Below are positions 41,896 through 50,282 of a stretch of DNA of 64,000 bases, one piece after another. Both the position numbers and the translations under genes were made by a program. Under the pieces are notes generated by a model. That model had not been told where the DNA came from. It did no database searches and was given only the letters and a program-made list of their open reading frames with translations. The first letter of the stretch is position 1; each line of letters opens with the position of its first letter. The stretch comes from Planktosalinus sp963975935 (lineage in GTDB: Bacteria; Bacteroidota; Bacteroidia; Flavobacteriales; Flavobacteriaceae), in contig CAXBIQ010000004.1 in assembly GCA_963975935.1 (NCBI GenBank), forward strand, positions 1-64,000, read 5' to 3'.

Positions 41896-43209
41896 TCAAC
41901 GCTGGATGTATTTCTTGTAATCGTTGATATTCACACGGGCACCCAGGTCATTCATCAGGTTGTACAAACCAAAAAACGTCCTGTTAATATACAAAAAATG
42001 TTTTGAACCCCTGTTCCCGTTCATCTTTCTGATTTCAGTATCCTTGGAATACTTCTCACTCAGTTCTGCAATTCTACCAAAGAATACCGGGTCTGAAAAA
42101 TCAAAGGTTTCACTGTGGAACGGCTGCGTAAACAAACTCAGCATCTCGTGAAACAGTTCTGAAAAAAACTTCAGCTCTTCAGCGGTGTCTTCTTTCCTGA
42201 GGATTTCAAGGGCCAACATCTTTTCCGTAAAGATTTCAGGGTTGTTGATATTCTCAGGTTTTGCCAGTTCAAAATAGGGGTCATAAAACTCCTGTGGCAC
42301 CCGTTTGATACATCCAAAGTCAATGGCAATCAATTCCCCTTCAGGGCTGACAAGGAAGTTCCCGGGATGCGGATCTGCATGCACGCTTTTCAGCACGTGC
42401 ATCTGGTACATATAAAAGTCCCATAGGGTCTGTCCCACTTTGTCGGCAAGGACCCTGTCTGTGTTGTGTCTGGTAAATTCTGAAAGGTGCTCGCCCACCA
42501 TCCAGTCCATCGTGAGGATGCGTTCACTGGACAGGTTTTCATAATACTGCGGAAACCTCAGGTTGGGAATATGTGCACAGGCCTCGGTAATCTCACGGCT
42601 TTGTTTTAACTCCAGATTATAATCTGTCTCTTCCAGCAACTTGTCTTCTATCTCCTTGAAGTACTTTTCAGAATCTTTAGCCTTCATATTGAACATCTTC
42701 AAGGCCACCGGCTTCACCAAAGCCAGATCACTGCTGATGCTCTCTGCCACACCGGGATATTGTATCTTCACCGCCAGCTTTTGCCCGTCACGGGTAGCGC
42801 GATGCACCTGACCAATACTCGCTGCGTTAACAGAATCTGCTTCAAAAGTGTCAAACAAGGCTTCGGGCTCCTGACCCAGATACTTCTTAAAGGTCTTGCG
42901 CACCAAGGCAGCAGACAAAGGCGGTACCTGAAACTGTGCCAGCGAGAACTTCTCGACATAAGCCTTGGGCATAATGTTCTTTTCCATACTGAGCATCTGC
43001 GCCACTTTCAAGGCACTGCCTTTCATGCTCTTCAGGCTGTCATAGATGTCCTCGGCATTGTCTTCATTGAGCTTGTCCCTGGTCAACTCAGGGTTGACAA
43101 GTTTCCCGCCATAATATTTTAAATAATTACCACCCACTTTTACGCCGGTTTTCACCAGTTTGGAAGCACGTTGTATCTTTCCTGTGGGGATGTGGTCTAA
43201 TGTCTTCAT
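41896..43209 (-). CDS. ABC1/UbiB-family atypical kinase
   Basis: A 437-residue protein of the ABC1 (UbiB/AarF) family. Seen: the family K-x-x-Q-like segment GSALKVAQMLSM, the alanine-rich nucleotide loop NAASIGQVHRA, the VAIK-like lysine in LAVKIQYP, the catalytic loop VHADPHPGNFLV and the metal site IAIDFGCIKR. Relatives support quinone or lipid metabolism through a poorly understood ATPase activity. It lies 76 bases after a TetR-family gene on the same strand, so the two form a probable operon. Confidence 0.88.
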   Translation of the reverse strand: MKTLDHIPTGKIQRASKLVKTGVKVGGNYLKYYGGKLVNPELTRDKLNEDNAEDIYDSLKSMKGSALKVAQMLSMEKNIMPKAYVEKFSLAQFQVPPLSAALVRKTFKKYLGQEPEALFDTFEADSVNAASIGQVHRATRDGQKLAVKIQYPGVAESISSDLALVKPVALKMFNMKAKDSEKYFKEIEDKLLEETDYNLELKQSREITEACAHIPNLRFPQYYENLSSERILTMDWMVGEHLSEFTRHNTDRVLADKVGQTLWDFYMYQMHVLKSVHADPHPGNFLVSPEGELIAIDFGCIKRVPQEFYDPYFELAKPENINNPEIFTEKMLALEILRKEDTAEELKFFSELFHEMLSLFTQPFHSETFDFSDPVFFGRIAELSEKYSKDTEIRKMNGNRGSKHFLYINRTFFGLYNLMNDLGARVNINDYKKYIQR

Positions 43210-43250
43210 TCGTTACACGGTTTTAGATTTTGGGGCGTACAACGCACAGT

Positions 43251-43281
43251 CTTAATACTTTGTACTCAATACTTAATACTA
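43251..43281 (-). repeat. AAGTAY heptad repeat after the TetR stop
   Basis: On the minus strand heptamers (TATTAAG, TATTGAG, TACAAAG, TATTAAG) start a few bases after the TetR stop codon. The block matches 40525-40555 at 30 of 31 positions. Confidence 0.75.
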
Positions 43282-43285
43282 CTTT

Positions 43286-43954
43286 TTAAGCCATTTTCTC
43301 CTTCCACAAAAACTTGCCGAAGTCAATCACGCTTTCCAGCGGGGTGGTGGCAAATACATCAAAGATGGCACGCACAGATTTTTCTATGACCAGATCTGTT
43401 TTTTCAAAGGCCGGCGAATTGTCATCCATCCAGAATTTCAGGATAAAGACAAACTGAAGCCAGGCACCTTCTGAAAAGATGGTCGCAGGTTGCTTGAGGA
43501 TTTTGAGTTGCTTCTCATCGTTTTTATCTTCAATGAGTTCAGAAGCAAATACTTTTATCTTTTTGCGCAGGCCGCTGAGCTGTTGCATATTTTTCATAAC
43601 CTCACGGTGTTCCTTCAGGGCAAACAATACATAACTGCGGTTAGCGGTAAGCAATTCAAAAAAGGTATAAAAGAAGGTGAGCATCTTTTCCTGGTTCTCA
43701 TAAGACTCATAGTCTTTGTTCTTGTGCGCCAGGTCCATGGTCATGGTAAAGAAAGTATTCCAGATTTCAGCCTTGAGCCCGTCAAAGGAGCCAAAGTGCT
43801 TGTAGAACTCCGCTTCGGTGAAGCCGTTGTCTTTGGCAAATTTATAGACCGAAACCGGTGCCTTTTCGTGCTCCAGTACATAGTGCATATAAGTATCGAT
43901 AATCTGTTGTTTGGTAACTTTTTTTGCTGCTGTTGTCTTTTTTGCGGGTGCCAT
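43286..43954 (-). CDS. TetR-family transcriptional regulator
   Basis: A 222-residue protein. The N-terminal part is an alanine/lysine-rich tail (APAKKTTAAKKVTKQ) followed by the TetR helix-turn-helix (IIDTYMHYVLEHEKAPVSVY, then KFAKDNGFTEAEFYKHFGSF). The remaining helices form a ligand domain. ATG at 43954 is used; the TTG upstream is excluded by the promoter. A dyad at 43993-44021 between its -33 and -7 boxes suggests it represses itself and the ABC1 kinase gene. Confidence 0.85.
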   Translation of the reverse strand: MAPAKKTTAAKKVTKQQIIDTYMHYVLEHEKAPVSVYKFAKDNGFTEAEFYKHFGSFDGLKAEIWNTFFTMTMDLAHKNKDYESYENQEKMLTFFYTFFELLTANRSYVLFALKEHREVMKNMQQLSGLRKKIKVFASELIEDKNDEKQLKILKQPATIFSEGAWLQFVFILKFWMDDNSPAFEKTDLVIEKSVRAIFDVFATTPLESVIDFGKFLWKEKMA

Positions 43955-43978
43955 AAAGAAGTGATTTTTGATGTTGTA

Positions 43979-44021
43979 CAAAGATACGAAATGTTCAACC
44001 TATTCTAAACATTGGTTAAAC
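43979..44021 (-). promoter_or_regulatory. Promoter and candidate operator of the TetR-ABC1 kinase operon
   Basis: Minus-strand TATCTTTG (43986-43979) is a good -7 box, with a TTTA (44009-44006) 19 bases upstream. Between and over these lies a dyad, GTTCAACC (43993-44000) and GGTTAAAC (44014-44021), one mismatch, with starts 21 bases apart. Two half-sites two helical turns apart fit a TetR dimer. Confidence 0.5.
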
Positions 44022-44334
44022 AGAAAGTTTTGTTAAATATAGGGCGTTCAGTCTGTTAAAATTAGTTGCGACCCATAAAAACCCTTTCAAAACACAGCCC
44101 ATATCCTCACCCGAAAAACATCACACATCCCTCCCATTCATTTTGGATATGTGAACCCGTTTTATTGAAACGAAATGCTTTGTGGTTTCTGTGAAAACAC
44201 CTAAGTTTGATTTGGCAAACAGCAGGGCAGCCCCAACAGCTATTCTCCTGTAAACATTGATGCCGCGACGGGCAGCCTTCCTTTAAAACAACCGGGAAGC
44301 ACACCTAAAAACAGCAACACGCCACCAACACCCT
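44022..44334. other. Gap without recognised features
   Basis: Upstream of the 261-residue membrane-protein gene. I see no hairpin, promoter or credible coding frame; the short cysteine-rich minus-strand frame at 44107-44304 lacks any domain. Confidence 0.5.
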
Positions 44335-45120
44335 ATGAAAAACATCAACAAAGAACTGCTCTCTTTAATCCTCATCATCGCTTCAGGTTCCATCATTCTG
44401 GGCCTGGCGGGACTTCTGGCCTATGGTGTGCGCGGTTTTGTGAAGATGGAGCACAGCGGCTGGTACTTTCTCGCCTATATCCTGGGGTGCATTGTTGCCT
44501 TTATAGTTCATAAAAGAAAACAAACCTATACCTCCAAAGCGGTATACCGTGCATTTTTGTTTCCCGTGCGCTTGCTCAAGGGATTTATAGCCGTTTCGGC
44601 ACCTTATCTGGTCCTGCAAACCCATCTGCTGATGTACCTTGCCTTTGCCTGTGCCATCCCCATCGGGTTTTACCTGTTTGACCGCGTTTCAGACCTCATC
44701 AACCTCAACTTTACCACGCACATCTATATCATTGTCACCTTTAGTGTGGTGATAGCCACTTTGCTCAACAACCAGCTCAAGCAGCTCATTTACCTCCTGT
44801 CCCCCTTCCGGATATCACATTTGCAAAAGCTGAAAAAAATTGATTTTAAGGAACTCACAGATTACCTGCTCTCAGAAAGCAACATCAAATTTATTATTTA
44901 CTCCATTTACTTTGTGTATTTGCTCATCATCAACTTTTTTAACTTTCAGCAGAATAGTTTCTATTCAGACCCCGAAACAGACAAAGCGGTCCTGCAATCG
45001 TTCATCACCTTTATCGCCCTGGAACGCCTGGTCACCAACTTAAAAGAACTGGAATTCAAACCCTCAGAAATGATCAGGCGCCTCCTCGACTCCATGACCG
45101 GTGGCGGTAAAACGAAGTAA
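44335..45120 (+). CDS. Multispanning membrane protein of unknown function
   Basis: A 261-residue protein with about seven hydrophobic segments, a hydrophilic loop LKKIDFKELTDYLLSESNIK and a C-terminal basic tail ending TGGGKTK. This tail resembles a P-loop by chance and is not in a nucleotide-binding context. Not recognised. It stands alone with no operon partner on its strand. Confidence 0.65.
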   Translation: MKNINKELLSLILIIASGSIILGLAGLLAYGVRGFVKMEHSGWYFLAYILGCIVAFIVHKRKQTYTSKAVYRAFLFPVRLLKGFIAVSAPYLVLQTHLLMYLAFACAIPIGFYLFDRVSDLINLNFTTHIYIIVTFSVVIATLLNNQLKQLIYLLSPFRISHLQKLKKIDFKELTDYLLSESNIKFIIYSIYFVYLLIINFFNFQQNSFYSDPETDKAVLQSFITFIALERLVTNLKELEFKPSEMIRRLLDSMTGGGKTK

Positions 45121-45146
45121 GGAAGACCATCAAACAGTCAACCCAC

Positions 45147-45211
45147 TGTCATGTCGAGTGATTTTTATGTAGCGCGGCGAAAGCAAGCGGAATAAAAATT
45201 GTATCGTGACA
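45147..45211. repeat. Long imperfect inverted repeat
   Basis: TGTCATG (45147-45153) pairs with CGTGACA (45205-45211), and ATTTTTAT (45161-45168) with ATAAAAAT (45192-45199), leaving a GC-rich middle. It resembles the TGTCA-ended intergenic repeats found in many flavobacteria. Confidence 0.5.
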
Positions 45212-45286
45212 CCTCGCCAAAGCGAAAACCGTAAAGGTAACTGTCCCAGGTCAACCTTGAATAGAGACCTTTATACATTAGGGCTT

Positions 45287-45925
45287 TTAAAGACGGCTTA
45301 GGTCAAGAACCTCTTCACGACCTGTCGCCCGAATCCATTTTACGATTCCATGGTCAAGACTCAACCATACAGTTGTGTGATATGGCTCTTTTAATCGATC
45401 ATATACCAACAAATTAAGTTTGAGACATCCTTTAAGAATAGTGTCACCCACAGAAAGATCTTCAAATTGATAATCTTTTATGAAGACTTCCTTAACGAAA
45501 CCATTCCATTTCAATTTAGCCAATTCAAAAGGCTTGGAAAAAGTCAAGTTTGGTGGCAAAACATAATTAAAGTTTTTTTGTGTTAGTTGATTTGGACTCT
45601 CATTAAAGGTAAGAGGTGCTAACCATACTGAATCATTTCTAAAGATCATTGCAGAACCTAGGAAACTTGCTGATTGTGCTCCACTGCCATCTGAATCCGT
45701 TACATTTGAAATGTAATAAGCAGTCTCACTCCCAATTGAAACTTTTCTGTAAACCAATTTTACTGTCTCCTGAAGAGCCTTTGCATGGAAAGAATCATAA
45801 ATGCTATTATAGACTAAAGTGTCCTTTCTGGGTTTCAAATATTCAGAGAGGTTAATACCCACTGCTTGTCCATGTAGGAACGTAGAGAAACTCATTGTTA
45901 ATAAAATTATTGATACTATTCTCAT
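45287..45925 (-). CDS. Exported protein of unknown function
   Basis: A 212-residue protein starting with a signal peptide (MRIVSIILLTMSFSTFLHGQ). The mature part is beta-rich (NFNYVLPPNLTFSKPFELAK, then YHTTVWLSLDHGIVKWIRAT) and could be a lipocalin- or DUF3108-like periplasmic barrel. The ATG at 45925 is preferred; the frame is open to a GTG at 46060, but the upstream part lacks a signal. No family recognised. Confidence 0.6.
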   Translation of the reverse strand: MRIVSIILLTMSFSTFLHGQAVGINLSEYLKPRKDTLVYNSIYDSFHAKALQETVKLVYRKVSIGSETAYYISNVTDSDGSGAQSASFLGSAMIFRNDSVWLAPLTFNESPNQLTQKNFNYVLPPNLTFSKPFELAKLKWNGFVKEVFIKDYQFEDLSVGDTILKGCLKLNLLVYDRLKEPYHTTVWLSLDHGIVKWIRATGREEVLDLSRL

Positions 45926-46137
45926 AGTTGGATTCTCTGGTGTATTGCCTTTAACATTTAGTATATCAATAGCCCCTATTACTAATATACATCCAATTTT
46001 GAACAGAATATCAATAAAATAGGCTTGTATCAAATATACTCTTTTTATTAAAACCCTCACAGGTCAAAATAACCTAAAGCCGCAAAGCTTTCCATCATCG
46101 GTCACCCGTCATCGGTCATCAACCACCCGTAAAAAAA

Positions 46138-46162
46138 AAGCAATCCCATAAAGAGATTGCTT
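46138..46162 (-). terminator. Terminator of katG
   Basis: AAGCAATC (46138-46145) and GATTGCTT (46155-46162) flank a 9-base loop, with nine A on the plus strand giving a T-run on the minus strand. It lies 26 bases after the katG stop. Confidence 0.82.
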
Positions 46163-46187
46163 CTTTCAAATCAGTAAAACGTATGGA

Positions 46188-48449
46188 TTACTTCTTCACA
46201 TCAAACCGATCCAGGTCCATCACCTTGGTCCAGGCTTTTACAAAATCACTGACAAACCTTTCTTCAGAGTCACTGCAGGCATACACCTCAGCTAGGGCCC
46301 TCAGTTCAGAATTGGAGCCAAAGATCAAATCAGTGCGGGTGCCTGTCCACTTGACGTCACCGGTTTTGCGGTCGCGGCCTTCAAACACTTCCTGAGCATC
46401 TGAAGCTGCTTTCCAGGTCGTGCCAAAATCAAGCAGGTTCACAAAAAAGTCGTTGGTGAGCGTCTCCTTGCGGTCTGTAAAGATACCGTGTTTTGAGCCG
46501 TCATAGTTGGCGTTCAGCACGCGCATACCGCCTACCAGCACGGTCATTTCAGGCGCGGTAAGGGATAGTAATTGTGCCTTGTCAACCAGCATTTCTTCGG
46601 TAGAGGCAGAACCTTTTCGCCTACGGTTTACATAGTTGCGGAATCCATCTGCGGCGGGCTCCAAAGGTTCAAATGCCTCAACATCGGTTTTTTCCTGGGT
46701 CGTGTCTGTGCGGCCCGGGGTGAAGGGAACGGTGATATTGTGGCCGGCATTTTTGGCTGCTTTTTCGATGGCTGCACAGCCACCCAATACAATCAGGTCT
46801 GCAAGGGATACTTTTTTGTTACCGGATTGGTTTGAATCAAAGTCCTCTTTGATGCCTTCCAGGGTGCTGATGACCTTCTGCAATTCCATAGGATTGTTCA
46901 CTTCCCAGTGACGCTGGGGTGCCAGGCGCAGGCGTGCCCCGTTGGCACCGCCACGTTTGTCTGAATTCCGGAAGGTACTCGCCGAAGCCCAGGCCGTTCT
47001 CACCAACTGCGAAACCGATAAACCGGAGTCCAGCAAGGTTTGTTTCAACACATTGATATCGTTGTCGTTAATAAGTTTGTGGTCAACGGCGGGAACCGGA
47101 TCTTGCCAGATCAATTCTTCTTGTGGCACTTCGGGACCGAGGTACCGGTCAATGGGGCCCATATCACGGTGTGTAAGCTTGAACCATGCACGTGCAAACG
47201 CATCTGCAAAGTCATCAGGGTTTTCAAGAAAGCGTCTTGATATTTTTTCGTAAGCAGGGTCTACCTTCAGCGCCAGGTCTGTAGTCAGCATAAAGGGTGC
47301 ATGCCTTTTGTTGGGGTCATGCGCATCCGGTATCATACCCGCACCGGCATCACCTTTGGGTTTCCACTGGTGAGCACCTGCGGGACTTTTGGTGAGTTCC
47401 CAGTCAAAGTTAAAGAGGTTCTCAAAAAAGTTATTACTCCACTTGGTGGGGGTTTTGGTCCAGGCACCTTCAATACCACTGGTAATGGTATCAGCACCGT
47501 GACCGCTGCCAAAGGTATTCTTCCAGCCCAGTCCCATTTCTTCCAGACTTGCCCCGGCGGGTTCAACATCTACATACTTTTCAGGATCGGCGGCACCGTG
47601 TGTTTTTCCGAAGGAGTGCCCCCCGGCAATCAATGCCACGGTTTCTTCATCGTTCATCGCCATACGACCAAAGGTCTCCCTGATGTCACGGGCGGCCCCT
47701 ACTGGGTCGGGGTTTCCGTTAGGTCCTTCGGGGTTTACATAGATAAGCCCCATATGGGTTGCCCCCAGGGGATTTTCCAACTGATCTTCTTTGGCATAGC
47801 GTTCCTTATTGCCCAGCCACTCACCTTCAGAACCCCAGTAAATGTCTTGTTCGGGTTCCCAGACATCCTCACGGCCACCGGCAAAACCAAAGGTCTTAAA
47901 GTCCATGGACTCCAGTGCACAGTTTCCGGCAAGGATCATCAAATCTGCCCAGGATATTTTTCTGCCATATTTCTTCTTAATGGGCCACAACAACAGGCGT
48001 GCCTTGTCAAGGTTGGCATTATCAGGCCAGCTGTTCAACGGTGCAAAACGCTGCGAACCCGAGCCTGCACCCCCGCGACCGTCACCAATCCGGTATGTAC
48101 CCGCACTGTGCCATGCCATCCTGATAAAAAACGGACCGTAGTGCCCGTAATCTGCCGGCCACCAGTCCTGCGAATCTGTCATCAGGTCATATAAATCTTT
48201 CTTTACTGCGTCTAGGTCAAGGCTTTTAAAGGCCTCTGCATAATCAAAGTCATCGCCCATAGGGTCAGACAGGGAGGAGTGTTGTCTTAGAATGCTTAGG
48301 TTTAACTGATTGGGCCACCAATCGCGGTTTGAGGTACCTGTTCCGGCCGTGAATTCAACGGCACCGCCCATAAAAGGGCACTTGCTCGATTCATTGACCT
48401 CCCAGACTTTGTGGTTATCAGGATTGTTTGAGTTGTTTTTGTTGTCCAT
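46188..48449 (-). CDS. katG: Catalase-peroxidase
   Basis: A 753-residue heme enzyme removing hydrogen peroxide. The distal pocket RMAWHSAGTYR holds the Arg-Trp-His set; the proximal motif is AGGHSFGKTHG. The crosslinked Trp-Tyr-Met partners can be located: Trp in RMAWHS, Tyr in GLIYVNPEGP and Met in FGRMAMNDEE. The second, non-catalytic domain follows in full. Length is typical. No adjacent OxyR or Fur-type regulator is seen. Confidence 0.97.
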   Translation of the reverse strand: MDNKNNSNNPDNHKVWEVNESSKCPFMGGAVEFTAGTGTSNRDWWPNQLNLSILRQHSSLSDPMGDDFDYAEAFKSLDLDAVKKDLYDLMTDSQDWWPADYGHYGPFFIRMAWHSAGTYRIGDGRGGAGSGSQRFAPLNSWPDNANLDKARLLLWPIKKKYGRKISWADLMILAGNCALESMDFKTFGFAGGREDVWEPEQDIYWGSEGEWLGNKERYAKEDQLENPLGATHMGLIYVNPEGPNGNPDPVGAARDIRETFGRMAMNDEETVALIAGGHSFGKTHGAADPEKYVDVEPAGASLEEMGLGWKNTFGSGHGADTITSGIEGAWTKTPTKWSNNFFENLFNFDWELTKSPAGAHQWKPKGDAGAGMIPDAHDPNKRHAPFMLTTDLALKVDPAYEKISRRFLENPDDFADAFARAWFKLTHRDMGPIDRYLGPEVPQEELIWQDPVPAVDHKLINDNDINVLKQTLLDSGLSVSQLVRTAWASASTFRNSDKRGGANGARLRLAPQRHWEVNNPMELQKVISTLEGIKEDFDSNQSGNKKVSLADLIVLGGCAAIEKAAKNAGHNITVPFTPGRTDTTQEKTDVEAFEPLEPAADGFRNYVNRRRKGSASTEEMLVDKAQLLSLTAPEMTVLVGGMRVLNANYDGSKHGIFTDRKETLTNDFFVNLLDFGTTWKAASDAQEVFEGRDRKTGDVKWTGTRTDLIFGSNSELRALAEVYACSDSEERFVSDFVKAWTKVMDLDRFDVKK

Positions 48450-48668
48450 AATGAAGATATTTTTGTGTGTGATTTCTTATCCCTGCTAAGATACCAAAAA
48501 GAAACCACGTTTATTTTGCTTTTGCATAAATAAAAACTATAGTACATTCTAATTTTTAATGCATAGAAAGAAGGATTCCGGCGGGTGTCTTCGACGATGT
48601 GTTTGGGAATTGTAAGTTGGTGATTGGAGAAGTTGGTAGTAAAAAAGAATAAAAGGGTATATTTGGGT

Positions 48669-48992
48669 ATGTATAATGAAGTTCAGCCCATCAAAAAACA
48701 AAAGTCGAATAGAAGTATATATAAAGTTCTCGGAATTTTACAAGCCGGATTATCTGTATATTGGATATATGGAATGATATCAGTGTATTACAATTATCAT
48801 TATACGGCTCTTCTTTTCGGGTTTACCTATCCGGATTGGGTTGTTTTTACAAATGTAATCCTTAGTTTGATTAATTTATTTTTTGGGTTTAAACTTATTA
48901 AATCTGAGGTTTCAATTAAAAAAAGCTATTTGATAATGACTTTATTAATTGCAATTGGTGTTCTGGTTAACAATTTTTATTATCTGATTTAA
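48669..48992 (+). CDS. Small membrane protein
   Basis: A 107-residue protein with a basic N-terminus and about three hydrophobic helices (IYKVLGILQAGLSVYWIYGM, WVVFTNVILSLINLFFGFKL, YLIMTLLIAIGVLVNNFYYL). Unknown family. A TATATTTG box at 48658-48665 ends only 3 bases before the ATG, so either the mRNA is leaderless or translation begins elsewhere. The promoter-start region is similar to 50224-50270, upstream of the amidohydrolase gene. Confidence 0.6.
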   Translation: MYNEVQPIKKQKSNRSIYKVLGILQAGLSVYWIYGMISVYYNYHYTALLFGFTYPDWVVFTNVILSLINLFFGFKLIKSEVSIKKSYLIMTLLIAIGVLVNNFYYLI

Positions 48993-49036
48993 AACTATTC
49001 AAACATAAAACCTATGAAAAAACACTCCCCCCCGCT

Positions 49037-49149
49037 CTCCGAAGTTTGCAACTTCGGAGCTAACAAAAAAGACTTACAATTTCTAACCCCTAATAAATGG
49101 TTAAAACCATTTTAAATAGCATGAATTGACTCCATAGCCGTTTTATCGG
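49037..49149 (+). repeat. Composite hairpin block 1 (A, B, D)
   Basis: Hairpin A: CTCCGAAGTT (49037-49046), loop TGC, AACTTCGGAG (49050-49059). Hairpin B: AAATGGTT-AA-AACCATTT (49095-49112). Hairpin D variant: CCGTTTTATCGG (49138-49149). Compared with block 2, hairpin C is missing exactly between CATAG and CCG. The gap 48993-49311 is otherwise occupied by promoter-like module E. Confidence 0.8.
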
Positions 49150-49170
49150 TTTACAAGGTGCTACCACAAC

Positions 49171-49225
49171 AATGGATACCACTCAAAAATTGTTTTCAAT
49201 CAAGAAAAATATTTCTATCTTTAAA
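49171..49225 (+). repeat. Promoter-like module E, copy 1
   Basis: AATGGATACCAC then AT-rich sequence ending AAATATTTCTATCTTTAAA. TATCTTTA (49216-49223) looks like a -7 box for the MBL gene 89 bases downstream. A matching module lies at 54441-54496. Confidence 0.6.
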
Positions 49226-49311
49226 ACAGGAATCACCGGCAGGCGTATTGGGTATATGTTTGTTATGAGGTTGGTAAACAAAAAAACCTACAACCATATA
49301 AATTAATATAC

Positions 49312-49977
49312 ATGAAAAAAATCTACACCACTTTAGTATTGATTATTGGTTTAAATATAGTCTCGCCTTTTGGGTTTAGTCAAAACAACCAAATTAAAAT
49401 AGAGTTCATAGGCAATGCCAGCCTTTATATGACAGATGGAAACTTACATGTTTATGTTGATTTCCCTTATAAGTCAGGCGCACATAATTATATGGAGTAT
49501 GATGAGTCCCAAGTAGACCGCATACAAGAAGACGCAATAGTGATTTTCACACACCGGCATACAGACCATTATTCAAAAAAGCTGTTGAATAATATAAAAG
49601 GTAAGGTCTATGGAAATTGGAATACCGAAACGTTAAACGAATTAAACAATTCAGTAGAAGGTTTTTCTGTTAAGGCTATAAAAACCCCACATAAATTTAC
49701 CACAAAGCACTATTCTTATGTAATTACCTGGCACAATAAAAAGATATACATTTCAGGCGACACCGGTGATTTAGAAGAAGTAAGTAAAATAAAGGATATT
49801 GATTGGGCATTTATAAACCCGTGGTTGTTTATGAATGCCCAGAATGAAAAAGTCACTATTGATGCTAAAATGTTTGGGATTTACCATCTCTATCCTGACC
49901 AAAAGGTTCCGGAAGAGAGACCTGACAATATTGTTTTTTTAAAAGAGCAGAATAAAATACTATTACTACCTTACTAA
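49312..49977 (+). CDS. Exported MBL-fold metallo-hydrolase
   Basis: A 221-residue protein with a signal peptide and a metallo-beta-lactamase fold. The metal motif is THRHTDHYS (His81, His83, Asp85, His86), followed by a PHK segment and ISGDTGD. It is of the UlaG/L-ascorbate-lactonase-like type. Lipid-, sugar- or nucleotide-related substrates are all possible. The neighbours are hydrolases and peptidases separated by hairpin blocks rather than by operon junctions. Confidence 0.8.
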   Translation: MKKIYTTLVLIIGLNIVSPFGFSQNNQIKIEFIGNASLYMTDGNLHVYVDFPYKSGAHNYMEYDESQVDRIQEDAIVIFTHRHTDHYSKKLLNNIKGKVYGNWNTETLNELNNSVEGFSVKAIKTPHKFTTKHYSYVITWHNKKIYISGDTGDLEEVSKIKDIDWAFINPWLFMNAQNEKVTIDAKMFGIYHLYPDQKVPEERPDNIVFLKEQNKILLLPY

Positions 49978-50036
49978 ATATAATCCAGACAACAGGGAAG
50001 TGTGTATCTATGCCGCTATATAAGCTACCCCCCGCT

Positions 50037-50200
50037 CTCCGAAGTTTGCAACTTCGGAGCTAAAACAACAGCCTTACAATTCCTAACCCGAGATAAATGG
50101 TTAAAACCATTTTATATAAAACACATTGACTCCATAGCCCACGAATTCATTCGTGGGATGTGCGGGATCGTATGTTGATTGGCTAACCGTTTTAACGGTT
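50037..50200 (+). repeat. Composite hairpin block 2 (A, B, C, D), most complete copy
   Basis: A: 50037-50059. B: 50095-50112. C: CCCACGAAT-TC-ATTCGTGGG (50138-50157). D: AACCGTT-TT-AACGGTT (50185-50200). The A-to-B offset (58) is identical to block 1, and the stretch from A to CATAG aligns to block 1 without gaps. Confidence 0.85.
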
Positions 50201-50245
50201 TAAAGAGGCGGTGACTCAAAACGGTTGTTTAAAAAAATAAATGGG

Positions 50246-50253
50246 TATATTTG
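50246..50253 (+). promoter_or_regulatory. -7 box upstream of the amidohydrolase gene
   Basis: TATATTTG with TTG at 50225-50227 about 18 bases upstream. The surrounding 45 bases resemble the promoter of the 48669 gene. Transcription would begin near 50260, ahead of the GTG start at 50283. Confidence 0.55.
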
Positions 50254-50282
50254 AGTATATATAATGCGTTAAAAGATTAAAA

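Noticed and set aside
44107..44304. 65-codon cysteine-rich minus-strand frame
   Set aside because: Composition is unlike neighbouring proteins, there is no domain and no promoter.
45061..45120. P-loop at the C-terminus of the membrane protein (TGGGKT)
   Set aside because: It is the last six or seven residues of a membrane protein with no Walker B or nucleotide-binding fold.
47301..48194. 297-codon frame opposite katG
   Set aside because: It lies wholly inside katG on the other strand and its sequence reflects katG codon structure; no domain is recognisable.
49037..50112. Exact 1000-base distance between A and B hairpins of blocks 1 and 2 as evidence for a 1-kb tandem duplication
   Set aside because: The genes in between are not duplicated; the round number follows from the length of one gene plus spacers.
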